A stretch of 64,000 bases of DNA from Polytrichum commune. Its lineage: Eukaryota; Streptophyta; Polytrichopsida; Polytrichales; Polytrichaceae. A model generated the notes under the pieces. That model was not told the DNA's origin. It did not search any database and saw only the letters and a list, made by a program, of their open reading frames with translations. Below, piece by piece: positions 36,540 through 47,460 of this stretch. Each line of letters opens with the position of its first letter. The first letter of the stretch is position 1. The stretch is taken from the NCBI GenBank assembly GCA_950295325.1, contig OX485804.1, positions 34,410,001 through 34,474,000 of the forward strand. Direction: 5' to 3'. The position numbers and the translations under genes are program-made.

Positions 36540-36900
36540 GATGACAATCCTGCATTTGATAATGTAATCAACATCACTTCAATTTAATATCAACATAGAA
36601 ACCGTGATTTAAAAATGCAAAGTTGTTTTTATATTATTGCAATGTAAAACGTAACAGTGATGTTTCAATAAGCAATTGACATAAAAAATCATCATGCTTA
36701 CAATATTGTGTTTACTTTGTGACAATGAATGTTGTTTAGGCATTGTGAATGCATTGTTTCACAAAGCTTTGTTTCTCCATTGTTTCTACATTGGTACATT
36801 TTCTATTGTCTCCATATTGTTGACTTGATGTTATTATATTGTTCCCCAAAATAAATGGAACAATATTGTTTTGACAAAAAAATCTCAATGAAACAAGCAT
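36540..36900. repeat. Right subterminal repeat region of the Plavaka-like element
   Basis: Motifs of the left end recur: ATTGCAATGT, ACAATATTGTGTTTAC, GTGACAATGAATGTTG, GGCATTGTGAATGCATTGTT, TTCTATTGTCTCCATATTG and AACAATATTGTTTTGAC. The palindrome ACAATATTGT is present at both ends. Confidence 0.6.
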
Positions 36901-36902
36901 TT

Positions 36903-37560
36903 GCCGTCTTTGAGATGTCGGTCTCGTGAGTAGCAACACTTCTTCTCCACTTGTTGTGTCCTAAAATTAGAGGATTCTAGGAACGTGTGCATTTTCTACC
37001 AACAACAGTGTTCTCAAATGACTTAGAGGTTCGACTACAACTGTGTAATCCATACTTCAAATTTTATACTATTTGAGGAGTATTGAGGATTGAATGTCGC
37101 ACTCTTATTGCTGTGCAACTTGAAACCTTTCAACAGACTTGATTTCGTATTGGATTTAGGAGGTTTAATTTCTTCATGTAAGTCGAGTAGCTTCCCTTTC
37201 TCCTTGCAGGAAGAAACTGAACAAAGTGTTGGAGACAAGAGCGGAGGCATCTTGTATCTTACCGCCGTTTCTTATGATTTCGGTCTTGTGAGTACAAGCG
37301 ATTCTTCTTGACTTTGCTGTGTGGTAACATTTGAGGATTGTAGAGGAATGTGTGCATTTCCAATTTTAGTTCTATCGACAACAGTGTTCTCAACAACGTC
37401 TTAGAGGTTTGAAGTACACTACAACTGTGCAATGCGTGCTTTGATATTCTTCAAGTGAATGGAGATCTCGAAGTGTGCAATCTGAGAAGTGTTTCAATCT
37501 GGTACTCGAAACTCAAAGGAAACCGTTCATAGCAGCACTATTATCGACTTGCTCTGAGCT
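36903..37560 (+). repeat. Degenerate tandem-array units between the two transposons
   Basis: Two units with a period near 370 bp share ordered landmarks: GTCGGTCTCGTGAGTA at about 36,919 and TTCGGTCTTGTGAGTA at about 37,279, then AGGAATGTGTGCATTT-like, CAACAGTGTTCTCAA at about 37,005 and 37,379, and CTTAGAGGTT(C/T)GA. The second unit is cut by the hAT element at 37,561 and continues at 38,869. Confidence 0.7.
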
Positions 37561-38860
37561 CCCGGGGTGGCAACTCAAACAAATAATTACAGGGGGCTCG
37601 TCCAAAAATTTCACAATTTCACAAAGCATAGATTATGTAAACATAATCGTACATATACTCTAGATTATGTTTCAAATAATCTGGATTCATTATTTCCATT
37701 AAAGTACAAAAATTGTATAATTCTCTTGGCAATCCGACCACTTCTGGACGAAATCTTGTCGCTTCAGTACTGCAGAAGACGATTATACAGAGAAATGTGA
37801 ATGTGAGTTGCGATCAAGCATGAACCATGTGTGGATCGATCCGAAAAAGGGGTGTGCAATTTAGCCTGGCTAAACACCTACGCAAGGAGAAGCAGACAGA
37901 GACAGAAAGCAAACGCTATATACTCTGATCCTGCGCTGTGCTTAATTTCACCGAGAATTCGCGATGAGAAATCAACCAGCCTTTCTACACCTAACCGTGC
38001 AATCAGCATGCAAGCCTTCCAAACCGATTCAAGTTTTTTGCATCATAATATTCAGCCTGGCGAAAATATCTACACAAGATTGGAGAACGGGAGGACAGCA
38101 AGCAGCACAATATAGGAACTCTCTTCCTGCGCTATGCATAATTCCTGCGAAGCCCGGGATCAGAAACCGACTGGCCCTCTCGCACCTAATTAATTTTTAA
38201 CCTTGCGAGAGAGCATGGAAGGCGATACAACACTATTATGCACTCTTATAAGCACTGACAATCGGAATAATCATGGCACTTGGATGATCAATAATCTCTC
38301 TCGATCGTTTGAGGTCTACTCTTCAAGGTTTCCGCATCAGAATATGCAGCCTGGCTAAAAAACTCTACACGAGATTGGAGAAGAGGAGGACGACAAGCAA
38401 CCCTAAACCCCTAAACCCTAAACAAAAAGGTGAGGCTTGTAATGATGTGTGCACAAATGGGTGCTCTACAAACGGGTTGAAGAGTTTCAGAATAGAATCG
38501 GCAGAGAAGCCGCTGAGAGAAGTTAGGAAGGGAATTAGGGTTAGGGCTTACAAGTCAAAATAATCTATATTATCTTCAAAATTTTGTAGATTATACAAAT
38601 TATAATTAGGTCTGATGAAGACCAGATTATGGACAAGCTCCCCTGTCCAAGAGATAGTCCACATTATGTTCAAATTATTGATGTATTATTACACACATAC
38701 ATGTTCAAATCAAAAAATTATTACGTATTTTGAACAGTCTCAATGTGCACTACATCACTCCATTCTAAGTTTTGTACAATTGTTCTTTGGTATGAACGTA
38801 CCAAGATAATATGGATGGATTATCTGTTACATATTATTTTGCAATAGTTGCCACCCCGGG
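37561..38860. mobile_element. Non-autonomous hAT-type element, 1300 bp
   Basis: The ends are perfect 15-bp inverted repeats, CCCGGGGTGGCAACT and its complement, with partial similarity inwards (AAATAAT). An 8-bp target-site duplication TCTGAGCT flanks the element at 37,553-37,560 and 38,861-38,868, as expected for the hAT superfamily. The interior encodes no transposase. It holds a three-times repeated block beginning AGCCTGGC near 37,863, 38,055 and 38,348, and a telomere-like CCCTAAA stretch at about 38,400-38,422. AGATTATG-type motifs lie inside both ends. The perfect duplication and repeats suggest a recent insertion. Confidence 0.88.
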
Positions 38861-38868
38861 TCTGAGCT

Positions 38869-39025
38869 AAAAGTTGAGGATTGCAGAAGATTAATTGCTC
38901 TCGCGTTTCTTTTCTTTTTCCCTCTTGTTCTTCAATGCTGTAAGCATTCTCAACAATGTCTAGAGGTTCTGAATGGAGTAAAAATTGTGCTGCCAAATCT
39001 TTACTATTTTGTGTCGCATTCTCGT
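38869..39025 (+). repeat. Tandem-array unit right of the hAT element
   Basis: GTTGAGGATTGCAGAAG, AGCATTCTCAACAATG, TCTAGAGGTTCTGAA and AATTGTGCTGCCAAATC continue the unit interrupted at 37,560. Without the hAT element and one duplication copy, the reading LLSTCSELKVEDCRRLIAL becomes continuous. Confidence 0.6.
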
Positions 39026-41640
39026 CAATTAAGTGGAGTTGGATGCATTAAGTCCAAGTCGCCAGCTACGTCCTCACCAAGATGAATGCTTTTTCTATTG
39101 TAAATGTGACATCATCTTTTTTATTTTGTTCTCGTGATCAAGGAGAGAAACGTTTTATCCCAGCCTTGGTTCGTTGTTGACAAACTTTGATGAGATTTGA
39201 GGAAAGTCACTTCAACAAATATAGGAAATCTTTTGCTTGAGAGAACTCTTTGGTAGACATTTGTGCTCAGGTGGGATGTGATGTAGAGGATCTTTAAGAG
39301 TTCAGAGTATGAATTGAGAAATGGAGTGAGTCATGAGAATCTAGTTTACCATACCTTTTGCAGAGAATGTTTAGAATGCTTGTCAAGAGACTTGAAGGCA
39401 AGGTGATTTTCTTAGTTTATTTCTTAAATATGTATATTAGTTTTCTGCTCGATGTCTTTTCCTAACAATGTGCTAAACTATAACCAGGACAAGTTCCGTA
39501 AACAGAAGGTTGAATCGTTGCACAAAGAGATGGAAAAATCAGCATCACATCAATATATGATCCATTTGTGACTCTGTGAGCAACATTCACAGGAACTCTT
39601 GAATATCTTTCGGTGTCTGAGCTAGAATAATTTTTTGGAGGTAAAAAACTGCTACTAAGAAGTATGATATTAAGAGTTTTATGTTGCATGGTTGGTAGTG
39701 ACCATTTACATGTTATGTATGTAAAAGTATTTTTTTGTACTGTACTTATTCTTGTCATTTTGTACATATTATTATGAAATTATGAACAAACATATCCTAG
39801 AAAGTTTGAGTTTGCTCATGTGTGCAACTTTGGGAGATTATCCATGTCCCATGTATGAATTCATCAACTTGAGCATTGCAATGTTGCACTTTGTGTTATT
39901 TCATAATGTCATAATATGCTACACTAAATTCTCTATTATCATGCATCCATGTTAAAACTACAGACCTCCTTAATATCACTGCCTTTGGTTGCCACATGCA
40001 TGATATTAGGGAAATTAGAGTGTACTAGTATATGAGATGTATGGTGCATGCTCTACATAAGTTTGGAGAACAATTGGAAGTAAATATCGTACTCCCAGGA
40101 AGGTTTAGACAAATCGTTGTCAAATAATCTTTTTCCCTTTCAAGATGAATATTCTGCTAGATTCTCACTTTCCTATTACAAAATATGGGAGAGAGGGATT
40201 TGTCGCATACAAATATACCTCTCATTCATCCAATATAAAAGCCATGAAATAGTATGCAACCCAAAGATTACTAATTATAATCAATCTGATATTGGAAGTT
40301 GTTTTAGAGTCTCTTAATTAGTACAATCCAAGTTATTGGAGATGAATTTGACCATAAACCTATAAGGGGTCAAGTTCTCTCTCTCTCCACAAGTTTTTTC
40401 AAGTTTTTTTTGCAAATCTCCAAATAATATGATTAATGCCAAAACCGCCGTGATACTATAGTACACCGTTTATGGTACTTTGTGTCACTAACTTGTGGTC
40501 ACTAACTTATTTATGTGACTAATGGAAATGTTTTGTTTGGGCCCTGCATTCTAACTTAGTGAAATTTGTTTTACCAACTTTGAGAATAATTCCCTAATTA
40601 AGCTGGGTCTGAGCAAAATTTTGATTGGGTTTTCAGCCTTTTATGATCTAAAATGATGCATCCAACATAATCCGACTGTATGATATTTTAGAAGACTATC
40701 TATTTTTATTATAAAAGAAATGAAGGTATTATGTGTTCATCGTGTTGCTTGTTTTTAACATCCAAACTATCATGTTATTTTGGCATTTCTAGTTATGCTC
40801 GATCAGAGGTGGAGTTATTATGAGGTCCAAAACTATACACATAATCACACAACAAGATGTGAATGCCCCTTGTTTCTAAATGTTTCTACATGGTGAGGAG
40901 GGCAAAGTTGCTTCACCCAAAGTGAAAACATGGTTAATTAATTATAGCATGTACTATCTATTTTGGAGACAATCTAACCATGAAGTTTAGGGAGTTTAGG
41001 AATTGAACATCGGGGAGTTTTTGCCATAGCAATGTCTTCAAGCATCTTGCTGGCCAAGCACTTCCATGTGAAGTAGGGGGGCTAATATATGGGAGAGTTC
41101 ATTTGCTTTGTTATCCAACATGCAAGTTGGAATGTGCTGGCTCGCACTTACCCATTTTGGATGTTGCATGAGTGGATTAATGAATTTTGTATCATGAGAC
41201 TATGGAAAAATGAAAATAATAAAAATGAGAATGAAAACTGCAGGCAAGGTTTGAGTAATAAGATTTTGCCACCATGAGAAAATTTAGTGTAAAAATACAA
41301 TGGAATATCTTGGGTCCATACCAATAGGTTTATGAAAATCAGGTTTTGTTGTTCAAATGAAAGTCAATTTCCAGGTTTGAAAATAAAGAGGTGATCAGGT
41401 CACCCTCCTCAAACTTTAACCTCCCCAACAATTGTACTGACCACTAATCATTTTCCCCATAATTTTAGTACACACTTCCATGTGGAGGGGGGTCCAACTT
41501 TTTGTCATCTATTGGTCTTCGTCAACTTTGCCAAAACACGGAAGTGTGCCATTAGCCTCCACCTTAGCCTTGTAGCCCTCTCAAGTTGTGTTCAAATTGC
41601 ATAATAATCAGGTCGCCCCTTATTAATGACAGTGCCCAAC
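39026..41640. other. No gene recognised
   Basis: AT-rich DNA with short open frames only. A stretch around 39,330 reads LRNGVSHENLVYHT, which is kinase-like by chance or relic, but no other kinase motif accompanies it. A CT-rich patch lies at about 40,377-40,388. Confidence 0.45.
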
Positions 41641-41850
41641 ACGATTTTTGGGCATAATCGACTAATATCCTAGTGTTTCCAAGTCCAATCGGTTACATGC
41701 TATCTTTCAGTTTTTCTTCATTGAATTGGGGTATATTCTATCAATTCCTCTAAAATGGTTGGTAATCTTTTGAAGTCTCAAACTTCAACTGGTTCATTTG
41801 TAACAAACAATTGGTTCTCCCCGTTCATTGATTCTTGAAGGCTTTCCATT
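41641..41850 (+). repeat. CCGGTT-motif repeat, diverged copy
   Basis: TTTTTGGGCATAATCGACTA, CCTAGTGTTTCCAAGTCCAA, GGGGTATATTCTATCAATTC, CTCAAACTTCAACTGGTTCA and TTGGTTCTCCCCGTTCATTG keep the family order. Confidence 0.65.
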
Positions 41851-41880
41851 ATAGATAAAGAAAGGACACCCCATTCAACA

Positions 41881-43215
41881 CGGTGGATGCTAACCCCTAC
41901 GAACTTTCAAGGGGAGGTGGATAAGGGCCGGGGCCCGTGATCTAGCATCTATGGGCAACCCCCACCAAACAAATCTAATGTTTTCAGATCCTGATAAAAA
42001 ATTATTGCTCGCTCCGCCCAACTTTGAAAAATAAAAATGCCCTTGCATTTTTAAAGGCCGTTTGTCCATATAACCCATATTGAATGCACTTCATCTTCAA
42101 GGTCCAAAATCCAATTTATGTGTTCACTTCCTTTGAGTAAATAAGCAAGTGATTGGGATCTCATTTTCAAAGTGAAAGGTCAATAAAGCATGTAATTAAC
42201 TTGGAAGTGAAAAATATTACAAAGCCCTCATTGGCATTGAGGTTACGATTTTTGTGATTTACTATTGAAAGGGTCTTTGTCATTCTAAAATGGAACTAAA
42301 ATTAGTGTTTTATTTTGAGTATGTTTATTCTATAATATTTTAGTTAATGCCTTCTATTTCCACAAGTATTTATACACATGCAAACTATTAAAGTGTGATT
42401 AATGTAATTAATCCTAATTAAGCACAATTAAATCAGAAAGTATGCTTACCAGATAAATTAAGCCTTATTAATTATAAAATGCACTTACCAGAATTAATCA
42501 TGATTTCATTCAGATATGAGGAATGATGTGCTTAATTACACTTGTTTAGGCTCCCTTACGCTTAATTAGGCTAAATGCACTTACTTGCACTTAATCAGGC
42601 TTAATTAGTTTGAATGTGTATGAATACTTGTAGAAACCTATGCCTTGCGCTCAATTACCTTCTAATATGGTTATTTAGACTTAATTGCATCCGATCACAC
42701 TTTATTAGTTTGAATGTGTATAAATACTTGTGGAAATAGAATGCATTAACTAAAATATTATAAAATAAACATACTAAAAATGCCACACTAATTTTAGTGC
42801 CATTTTAGCATGACAAAGACCCTTTCAATAGTAAGTCACAAAAATTATAACGTCAGTGCCAACGAGGGTTTTGTAATATTTTCGACTTCCAAGTTAAGTA
42901 CATGCTTTATTGACGGTTTCACTTCGAAAAGAAAATCCCAATCACTTGCTTATTTACTCAAAGGAAGTGAACGTATATATTGGATTTTGGACCTTGAAGA
43001 TGAAGTGTGCCAATATGGGTTATATGAACAAGCAACCTTCAAGAATGCAAGGGCAATTTTATTTTTTGAAGTCGGGTGGAGTGAGCAACAATTTTCGGTC
43101 GGGATCTGAAAATTTTAGATTTCGTTGGTGGGGGTTGCTTGGAGGTGCCGGATCATGGGCCCCGGCCCCTATCCACGTCCCCTTGAAAGTTCATAGGGGG
43201 AGGGCTAGCACCTGC
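41881..43215. mobile_element. Foldback element with arms of about 515 bp
   Basis: The left arm (about 41,881-42,400) and right arm (about 42,700-43,215) are inverted copies over their whole length. Matched landmarks include GAACTTTCAAGGGGA at the outer end, CTTCAAGGTCCAAAATCCAA, AAGCAAGTGATTGGGAT, TATTGAAAGGGTCTTTGTCA and TTCCACAAGTATTTATACAC at the inner end. The loop of about 300 bp is rich in CTTAATTAGG and TGCACTTAC repeats. CAACAC occurs just outside both ends (41,875-41,880 and about 43,220) and may be a target-site duplication. Long arms and a short loop fit a foldback or Mutator-like terminal-inverted-repeat element. No transposase is encoded. Confidence 0.75.
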
Positions 43216-44429
43216 CATACAACACTAAGTTATGTGGCCCTAAAGTGGCACTTCCCAATGCATTCTGGCCAATGGATGGGATGGGAAATTATCTCATCCC
43301 AACAATTATGAATTATGCACATGTTCATTTCAAGTAGTAGAATCGGAGTTGGGTTGCAAAAATTATAGGAGGTCATTTAGTGAAGTTTTTCTTTCTCTTC
43401 AAAGGGTTTGCGTGAGCCATCCCAATTGTGTTAGCACGTAGGTAGTCCAATCTTAGCATGTCACATGTATTTTCGTTGTCCATTATTGCTCCAAGCCTTG
43501 TAATTTACCACTCCAATACATGCATCCAACAAGAAGGGTGATCATCTAATGTCCACATATCTTAGAAGATATTCATTGGCAAGTGCATCAAGAGTAACTT
43601 ATATGTAAAGTTCCTAAAAGAGGAATCAAACTAAGAGTTTTGGGAGTTTGGTCTTTCTTTATAGGACTTTTCTATCTAGGGAGTGGACTCATCATTGGAA
43701 ACCTAAATGACATGTGTGGGTCACTATGAAATAAAACCCCCTATATACGAAAAGTTTATATAGAAGCACAAATGTAGATGTACGAATGGCATCCTAGAAT
43801 ATGAACTCGTGTATTTATACTAAACTTTTCATTTTCATGTGACAAATGCCTCCACTACATATATAAAATAAAAACCATGAATTAAATAAACCTTTATAAT
43901 TATAAAAACCACTTTCACTTTCCAATAACAAAGTCATTGAAGGTTTTCCATCCATAACATGTAACTCAATGTATGCAACAAAACAAACAAACAAAGATGA
44001 GAGCACAATAACGTAGCTACAATCCAAAGAGAAAACCTCAAGGGAGCCCATGAGCACTTCAAGAGTGCAAACTAAAATAAAAATGCAACTGAAAACCCTA
44101 ACAAGATGGACAAGGTAGTCATTGAGGACTATTACCATATGACAACAATGAATGAAAACATGAATTGGATGAAACTAACACAATTTTTGTCAACTTGTTC
44201 TCTAAACCTTAGGGGCTCCCTTTTGTAAGTAATTTTACCTCAAAATTCTTAGTAGCCTTTCTAAATGTACACACGAAAGCAAAATAATACATCCCTCATA
44301 TAGATTCTATGTATGTCAATGCCTCAAATAAAACCCCTTCTTACACTCATGTTAGTTAATACGTTGTATGAATAATCCACTCCCTAGGTTTTCAATTAAG
44401 AGCTCATTAGAATTTATTCCATGTCGGAG
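43216..44429. other. No gene recognised
   Basis: AT-rich DNA. The 107-codon minus-strand frame at 43,815-44,138 is hydrophobic but without any known motif. Confidence 0.45.
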
Positions 44430-44680
44430 CCTAATGTTGAAAGTTGGGTGAAACTCTTGGACCTCCTCTTTCAGAAACTTTGAGAAAACTATTAGATCTA
44501 ACATAGGGTGTGAGCAATGACCCCCCGGCCCCCTTAAATCTCCACTTGACCTAGGCTAGGCTAGCCTAGCCCAACAATTGTAGTATCACAAAACTAGAAA
44601 GTCAATATTTTCATAGCATGACCCCACTATTTTATTGTGTTAATTTAAGTCTTAAGAAAACTTGAGTGACTTTATGCATA
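44430..44680. repeat. Dispersed repeat family E, copy 2
   Basis: TGAAAGTTGGGTGAAACTC, TTGGACCTCCTCTTTC, ACTTTGAGAAAACT, CTAGGCTAGGCTAGCCTAGC and GTGTTAATTTAAGTC match the order of the copy at 15.15-15.43 kb. Confidence 0.6.
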
Positions 44681-44944
44681 AGCTCTTAGACTCACCTACT
44701 AGGTAACCAACTTATTTGGAGTTTGATCAAGATACTTTACAGATAAGTTTGTTGTGTGAAAAAATCACAAAATTTAGCTATTCTAATCTGTGCAATTAGG
44801 TTGCCCCATACTAATTTACTGATATTCCACACTAATGTAAGATTTTCTTACCATAGTTTTCAATAATTTATTTCTTATTGTGGTTGCTATATGGATATAA
44901 ATAACAAAATGTTTACCTTTTGTGATCTAATTTTATTGTAAGGT

Positions 44945-45010
44945 AATTTGCATGGATAAAGAGTCAACCTATTCGTGAAGGCAACCTAATTGCACATATC
45001 AGTTTACATC
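44945..45010 (+). repeat. Single diverged copy of the 219-bp repeat unit of 1.9-2.4 kb
   Basis: AATTTGCATGGATAAAGAG, CTATTCGTGAAGGCAACCTA and TTGCACATATCAGT parallel the start of the duplicated unit at 1,946 and 2,165. Confidence 0.5.
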
Positions 45011-45204
45011 TTTGAGTCTTGACTCAATGCAAAGAAACTATAATAATTGGAGATTAGGAATTGAACTTCTAACATCTAGTGGATGCCGAATGGGTGGGAT
45101 GTTGAACTAGTTGCATCAGAAGCAAAACTTACACCACGCAGTCATTTGAGAAAGAAACTTATGCAATTCTTTTTATTTCCATTGACCACCTAAAGTTGGA
45201 GATG

Positions 45205-45535
45205 GCTTAAGCACTTTGTGATGAACTCCAAAGTGCTCAATCATTAAAGTTTCAACCACCATTTTTGGGCATGTTCTATACACATATGCTTCTAATTTTA
45301 GATTTTGATATTAGGATTGAAGTGAACATGTTCTTCATATTTGTGGTAGTTGTGGCAGAATAGATGGATGTTTGGGGTTAGAAAGAGGTGAGAGAAAGTG
45401 AGGAGGAGATAAAATGCTTGTCTGCACATGTGCCTCATGCCCTTTGTGATGAACTCCGAAGTGCTCAACCATCAAAGTGTCAACTACCATTTTAGGCATG
45501 TTCTATACACGCGAATTTCCAATTTTAGAATTGTT
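45205..45535. repeat. Direct duplication, period about 225-235 bp
   Basis: CTTTGTGATGAACTCCAAAG, TGCTCAATCATTAAAGTTTC, CACCATTTTTGGGCATGTTC and TATACACA recur as CTTTGTGATGAACTCCGAAG, TGCTCAACCATCAAAGTGTC, ACCATTTTAGGCATGTTC and TATACACG. Confidence 0.7.
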
Positions 45536-45957
45536 CAATTATATTTTATACATATTTGATTTGACTTGGAACCCCAACGCTTTTTTACATGGTCATTTTA
45601 CCCCTAAATTTGTTCATTTGAGTTCATATAGGGTAATATCATGAAACATGATGATTTTTTATCATCATGAAAATGGTTTTCCAAAATGAACATGTAGGGG
45701 ATCATTTTCAATGGTCCCCTCCCCCTCCCCTCCTCCAACCTATAATACAAGTCAATGTTCAAATAAACAACTTATAAACGGTCTTAATATCCAGATTTGA
45801 ACTCATGCAAACCATGCACTCTACATAAATATACCAATAATAGTTGGGTTTTGTTTTCCGCTACCTAAAGAATCCATCGTCATCTATGGTTGGGTAGAGC
45901 ATCAAGGAGCCTACGATGTAGCGGCCATACTTTGTGTTTTTTGGTTTTGGGATTTTA

Positions 45958-46197
45958 TTCTACTGTAGTGACAACACTAAATGTGATATTTAGTGCCACT
46001 TACTAATTGGAGTTACACAATGCTACATCTTTTTAATACTGATGTAATCTTTTACCAAATAAAGTTGTTAATGTTCTATTAGTGTCCAACGATCAATTTG
46101 ACATTTGTTGGTAAATTTTGAGATATACAGTAAATACATATAGCATCGTCTATTTCCAAATGGAAAGTGACACTATATACAATATTTAGTGTAGTAG
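45958..46197. mobile_element. MITE family M, copy 1 (about 240 bp)
   Basis: The ends are long imperfect inverted repeats: ACAACACTAAATGTGATATT and TTAGTGCCACTTACTAATTG on the left match, in reverse complement, ACACTAAATATTGTATATAG and TGTCACTTTCCATTTGG on the right. A second copy lies at 58,934-59,150 and a possible third near 61,440. There is no coding potential. Confidence 0.7.
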
Positions 46198-46689
46198 TAT
46201 CTGCACACATAATAATAATATTATTATACATAGAAAGCACATTGCATGGATCACAAGGTGTTTGAAGTTCAGGACTTCAAAGACATGTTTTCCTCAAGGA
46301 CTATTGATGTGTATGTGGCAGCCACTGCATGGTGCCTTGGCATGGCATGTGAGATAGTATGGAGTCACCTAGTAAAGCTGTCATCATGAATCACCTCAAT
46401 AAATAGATGCATCCTCCCTACATAACAATATTCAGCTGATGAGGCATGTCCATGGGCCCGGCACTAGATAGGATTATAAAGAATGAACACTCTGGATGCT
46501 AGAATCCCAATGCTTCAGATTGAACCCCAACACAACTCATCAATTGAGTAATGTCATGTGAATTGAATGCCTCAACAATCAAAGTTATGATGTGGTAGGG
46601 TCCAGGACATGCAATGGTTTGGAGACTGAATCTATCTCTACCGGCTTGCAGCTCACACTTGACATCCATATTTTCCATTCGTGCTCCAC

Positions 46690-47040
46690 GACAATGTCTG
46701 GGGAGATTTTTGGGCATAATTGGTCGAGATCCTAATGTCTCCCAAGTCGAATTGGTTACAATGTTGTCATCTTTCAATTTTCTTTATTAATTTGAGGTAT
46801 ATTCTCTAAATTCCTCTAAAATGATCTATAATTTTCAGGCTGAAGTCTTGAACTTCGACCGGTTATTTCTCAAATTCAACTGGTTACATGTTGTCATCTC
46901 TCGGTTTTCTTCATTGATTCGAGGCACATTCGCTAAATTCCTCTAAAATGATCAGTAACTTTTAGGCTGAAGTCTTGAACTTCGACTGGTTATTTCTTAC
47001 TTAATTTCAACCGGTTCTCCCCATTCACTGCTCCAAGGAG
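46690..47040 (+). repeat. CCGGTT-motif repeat with internal duplication
   Basis: The unit starts CTGGGGAGATTTTTGGGCAT and includes AGTCTTGAACTTCGACCGG at about 46,842. The block GAGGTATATTC(T/G)CTAAATTCC to AGTCTTGAACTTCGAC is present twice (about 46,793-46,880 and 46,921-47,000). It ends with CCGGTTCTCCCCATTCACTG. Confidence 0.7.
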
Positions 47041-47109
47041 CTGGCACTTGCAACATTAATCAACTTAGTGTGTAAGGTAGAAGTGTATTATTTGGATACA
47101 TTTTCTGTC

Positions 47110-47460
47110 TGCACCCACTGCTCGTAGGATATGAAACATGCGATTAGTGCAAGATGATTAGAAAATCCAAATCGTGTCTATAGCCATTTGTCTCATATAT
47201 TCTGGAGCTCATATGAATATCTTATACATTATCAAATTATAGATTCTTGTGCTCATTAAGTGATCATATAGGTCCCTCCCAATCATGTTGACTATTGAGC
47301 CTAAAATGTGTAACATAGTTTGAGCACATGATCCAATCTCTTTTTATAACATGTCTTTGTATGCCAATTCTTAGATCCACAACTAACTACAAACCACTCG
47401 AATATGAGGTGTCCAGATTATTGTTGTGTTCAATTTAGGCACGTCCGCCTTGTTGTTCAA
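47110..47460 (+). repeat. Dispersed repeat family B, copy 3
   Basis: GTAGGATATGAAACATGCGA, TTAGTGCAAGATGATTAG, TTCTTGTGCTCATTAAGTGA, ATAGGTCCCTCCCAATCATG, TTAGATCCACAACTAAC and TTTAGGCACGTCC follow the order of the 5.75-6.2 kb copy. It directly follows a CCGGTT-motif unit, the reverse of the order at 5.7-6.3 kb. Confidence 0.65.

Larger units (their letters stand above)
30041..36900. mobile_element. Composite Plavaka-like (CACTA-related) DNA transposon, about 6.9 kb
   Basis: The element interrupts a tandem repeat unit: the unit breaks after GTATCTT at 30,040 and resumes at about GCCGTCTTTGAGATGTCGG (36,903). It contains the C-terminal half of a Plavaka-type transposase on the minus strand, captured host exons in its middle, and a seven-exon gene of unknown function on the plus strand. 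Both ends (30,080-30,400 and 36,560-36,880) are dense in short motifs such as ACAATATTGT, ATTGTTTC, CAATGTTG and GACAATG. Such subterminal repeats are typical of CACTA-type elements. I could not find convincing terminal inverted repeats or a target-site duplication, so the exact ends are uncertain by a few tens of bases. The transposase N-terminus is missing, so the copy is probably not autonomous. Confidence 0.65.

Noticed and set aside
30041-36900. Reading the left and right terminal sequences as classical CACTA ends.
   Set aside because: No CACTA terminus or clear inverted repeat could be found at either border. Only the subterminal motifs and the interrupted tandem unit support the limits.
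38398-38424. CCCTAAA repeats as an interstitial telomere marking a chromosome fusion.
   Set aside because: The stretch is only about three to four units long and lies inside the hAT element, so it moved with the element.
39320-39365. LRNGVSHENLVYHT reading that recalls a kinase HENLV motif.
   Set aside because: No glycine loop, catalytic loop or DFG motif occurs around it.
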